Shown here in pieces: positions 6,133 through 7,387 of a stretch of 7,387 bases of DNA (its first letter is position 1; every line of letters starts with the position of its first letter). Both the position numbers and the translations under genes were made by a program. A model generated the notes under the pieces. It made no database searches, had not been told where the DNA came from, and saw only the letters and a program-made list of their open reading frames with translations. This DNA is from Alphaproteobacteria bacterium (GTDB taxonomy: Bacteria; Pseudomonadota; Alphaproteobacteria; Rhizobiales; Xanthobacteraceae): NCBI GenBank assembly GCA_005884465.1, contig VAZH01000097.1, positions 1 to 7,387 of the forward strand, given 5' to 3'.

Positions 6133-6141
6133 TGCTATAAA
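6133..6141 (+). promoter_or_regulatory. Extended -10 promoter for the patatin gene
   Basis: TGCTATAAA contains the TGn extension and a -10 hexamer (TATAAA, 6136-6141) with five of six consensus bases. TTGATA (6108-6113) is nearby, but its 22-base spacing is too long for a normal -35, so the extended -10 would have to carry recognition. Transcription would begin near 6148, about 50 bases before the start codon. Confidence 0.4.
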
Positions 6142-6200
6142 CGCAGCCGAACGTCGCGTAACTTTTCGTCAACGCGTCGACAGCGGGAGCGAACAAAACT

Positions 6201-7073
6201 TTGTCCGTATCCGACCACGCTGGCCCTGCGAAAACTGCCTTCGTATTCGCAGGCGGCGGCAGCTTTGGCGCCATTCAGGTGGGCATGATGCATTCGCTCG
6301 CCGCACACGGAATTTCCGCGGATATGGTGGTCGGATCCAGCGTCGGCGCCCTGAACGGGGCTTACTATGCCGGCGATCCCACGCTCAAGGGCGTCCTGCA
6401 GCTGGAAACCATCTGGCGCGGATTGCACCGGCACGACGTTTTCCCGGTGACGTGGCGGACGCTATTGGCGTTTCTCTGGCGCCGGGACTTCCTGATCCCG
6501 CATGACGGGATCAGGAAACTGATCGACGACCATATTCCTTATCGAAATCTGCAGGATGCCAAGCTCCCGGTTCATATCGTCACCACCGATATTATCTCGG
6601 GCGACAGTGTGGTGTTGTCGGAAGGTTCGACTGCCGAAGCGATTGTCGCCTCAACCGCAATCCCCGGCGCCTTTGCGCCGGTCCGCTACAAGGATTTTTA
6701 TCTGGCCGATGGCGCGATCTCCTCCAACACGCCGGTCAGGGTCGCGGTCGCGAAGGGCGCGCAGCGCCTGATCGTCCTGCCGACTGGTTACGCCTGCGCA
6801 ATGCACGCGCCCCCGATCGGCGCGGTGGCGAACGCGCTGCATGCGCTGACGCTCCTGATCGCGCGGCAATTGGTGAGCGAGCTGGAGGGCCTCGGTCCCA
6901 GCATCGAATACTTCGTGGTGCCGCCATTATGTCCGCTGGTGGGATCGCCCTACGACTTCTCGCGCACGGCCGATCATATCGAGCGCGCCATTCAGAGCAC
7001 CGACGCCTGGCTGGCGCAAAGCGGCCTGGAACAGGGCAGGATACCTGAGGAGATGCGCCCGCACAGCCACTGA
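6201..7073 (+). CDS. Patatin-like phospholipase / serine hydrolase
   Basis: A 290-residue enzyme of the patatin family, which cleaves acyl esters of lipids with a Ser-Asp dyad. All catalytic parts are present: the glycine-rich oxyanion loop GGGSFGAIQVG (18-28), the nucleophile elbow GSSVG (45-49, Ser47), the ASTAIPGAF segment (150-158) and the catalytic Asp in DGA (170-172). The length fits the small bacterial patatin/RssA-like group. There is no signal peptide, so it is probably cytoplasmic or membrane-associated. The start is TTG 6201: no in-frame ATG or GTG lies between the upstream stop (6159-6161) and the glycine-rich loop, and the first ATG (residue 29) would delete that loop. GGGAG (6185-6189), 11 bases before, is a rather distant ribosome site. 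Likely a single-gene unit between two repeat elements. The natural substrate cannot be told from sequence. Confidence 0.92.
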   Translation: MSVSDHAGPAKTAFVFAGGGSFGAIQVGMMHSLAAHGISADMVVGSSVGALNGAYYAGDPTLKGVLQLETIWRGLHRHDVFPVTWRTLLAFLWRRDFLIPHDGIRKLIDDHIPYRNLQDAKLPVHIVTTDIISGDSVVLSEGSTAEAIVASTAIPGAFAPVRYKDFYLADGAISSNTPVRVAVAKGAQRLIVLPTGYACAMHAPPIGAVANALHALTLLIARQLVSELEGLGPSIEYFVVPPLCPLVGSPYDFSRTADHIERAIQSTDAWLAQSGLEQGRIPEEMRPHSH

Positions 7074-7092
7074 GTCACGCCGCCGCCGCACC

Positions 7093-7184
7093 CATCCTGA
7101 GTAGCGACGGCTTCGCCGCATCTCGAAGGATGAGGCGGAGCCTCATGGTTCGAGATGGCGCAAGAGCGCCTCCTCACCATGAGG
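7093..7184. repeat. Palindromic intergenic repeat element D
   Basis: The strongest fold is 7121-7155: 16-base arms TCTCGAAGGATGAGGC and GCCTCATGGTTCGAGA pair at 14 of 16 positions around a GGA loop. Competing pairings exist: CATCCT (7093-7098) with AGGATG (7127-7132), and CCTCATGG (7141-7148) with CCATGAGG (7177-7184). Small hairpins lie in between: CGGC-TTC-GCCG (7108-7118) and GGCGC-AAGA-GCGCC (7157-7170). The type matches what I recall of a rhizobial intergenic repeat ('CATCCTGAG...CTCGAAGGATGAGG'). It starts 20 bases after the patatin stop and may shape that transcript's 3' end. Confidence 0.85.
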
Positions 7185-7216
7185 GGGTAGGCCATCCAAG
7201 ATCAGACCAGGTTACG

Positions 7217-7254
7217 TTGCACTGCAATAATAAGGTTTAGCGGGCGATATCGCC
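7217..7254. promoter_or_regulatory. Two short perfect palindromes near the window end
   Basis: TTGCA-C-TGCAA (7217-7227) and GGCGATATCGCC (7243-7254) lie 15 bases apart in the last, gene-free 190 bases. They could be operators for a gene beyond the window. I see no open frame, ribosome site or RNA gene in 7197-7387. Confidence 0.25.
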
Positions 7255-7387
7255 GGCCGCGGAACAGATTGATTCTCCGCCAGCGGATTGGCTAGCTTGA
7301 TGGCTGTGATCTCCATGACTTGTGAGCGAGATATCGTGTAAGCATTGTTCTGATAGTTGGATTAGCTTGCGGCTGACAAGAATAATA

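Noticed and set aside
6044..6505. Open frame on the + strand overlapping repeat C and the patatin gene
   Set aside because: It begins inside the palindromic repeat and reads the patatin gene out of frame, giving an Arg-rich sequence without motifs.

Overview
This 7.4 kb window looks like chromosomal DNA of a GC-rich alphaproteobacterium, most likely Bradyrhizobium, Rhodopseudomonas or a close relative. The evidence is the codon use, protein sequences of alphaproteobacterial type, and four intergenic palindromic repeat elements resembling families I recall as scattered through Bradyrhizobium genomes. The genus is inferred; no database was searched. I see no RNA gene, CRISPR array or insertion sequence.

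Layout. (1) 64-2305 (+): a two-gene unit with a secondary amino acid:cation symporter (DAACS family) followed 10 bases later by a secreted glutamate/aspartate-type solute-binding protein. Both point to acidic amino acid uptake, but the binding protein has no ABC permease or ATPase genes beside it here. (2) 2306-2532: a convergent intergenic region filled by two palindromic repeats. (3) 4841-2533 (-): a translationally coupled pair (TAATG overlap), an ATP-grasp protein resembling the ATP-grasp domain of cyanophycin synthetase, then a FolC-fold Mur ligase-family protein that lacks several hallmark folylpolyglutamate synthase residues. This pair is the most interesting item: it reads as a two-protein amide/peptide ligase system of unknown product. 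(4) 4842-5163: a relatively AT-rich divergent control region with two palindromes about three helical turns apart, a further inverted repeat and a possible promoter. (5) 5164-5937 (+): ferredoxin/flavodoxin-NADP(+) reductase (fpr). (6) 5938-6200: a third palindromic repeat and a likely extended -10 promoter. (7) 6201-7073 (+): a patatin-like serine hydrolase with a TTG start. (8) 7074-7387: a fourth, highly structured repeat, then about 190 bases with two short palindromes and no recognisable gene.

The blocks look functionally independent: amino acid import, a probable ATP-dependent ligase pathway, redox metabolism and lipid/ester hydrolysis. Nothing visible ties the ligase pair to fpr except the shared divergent control region.
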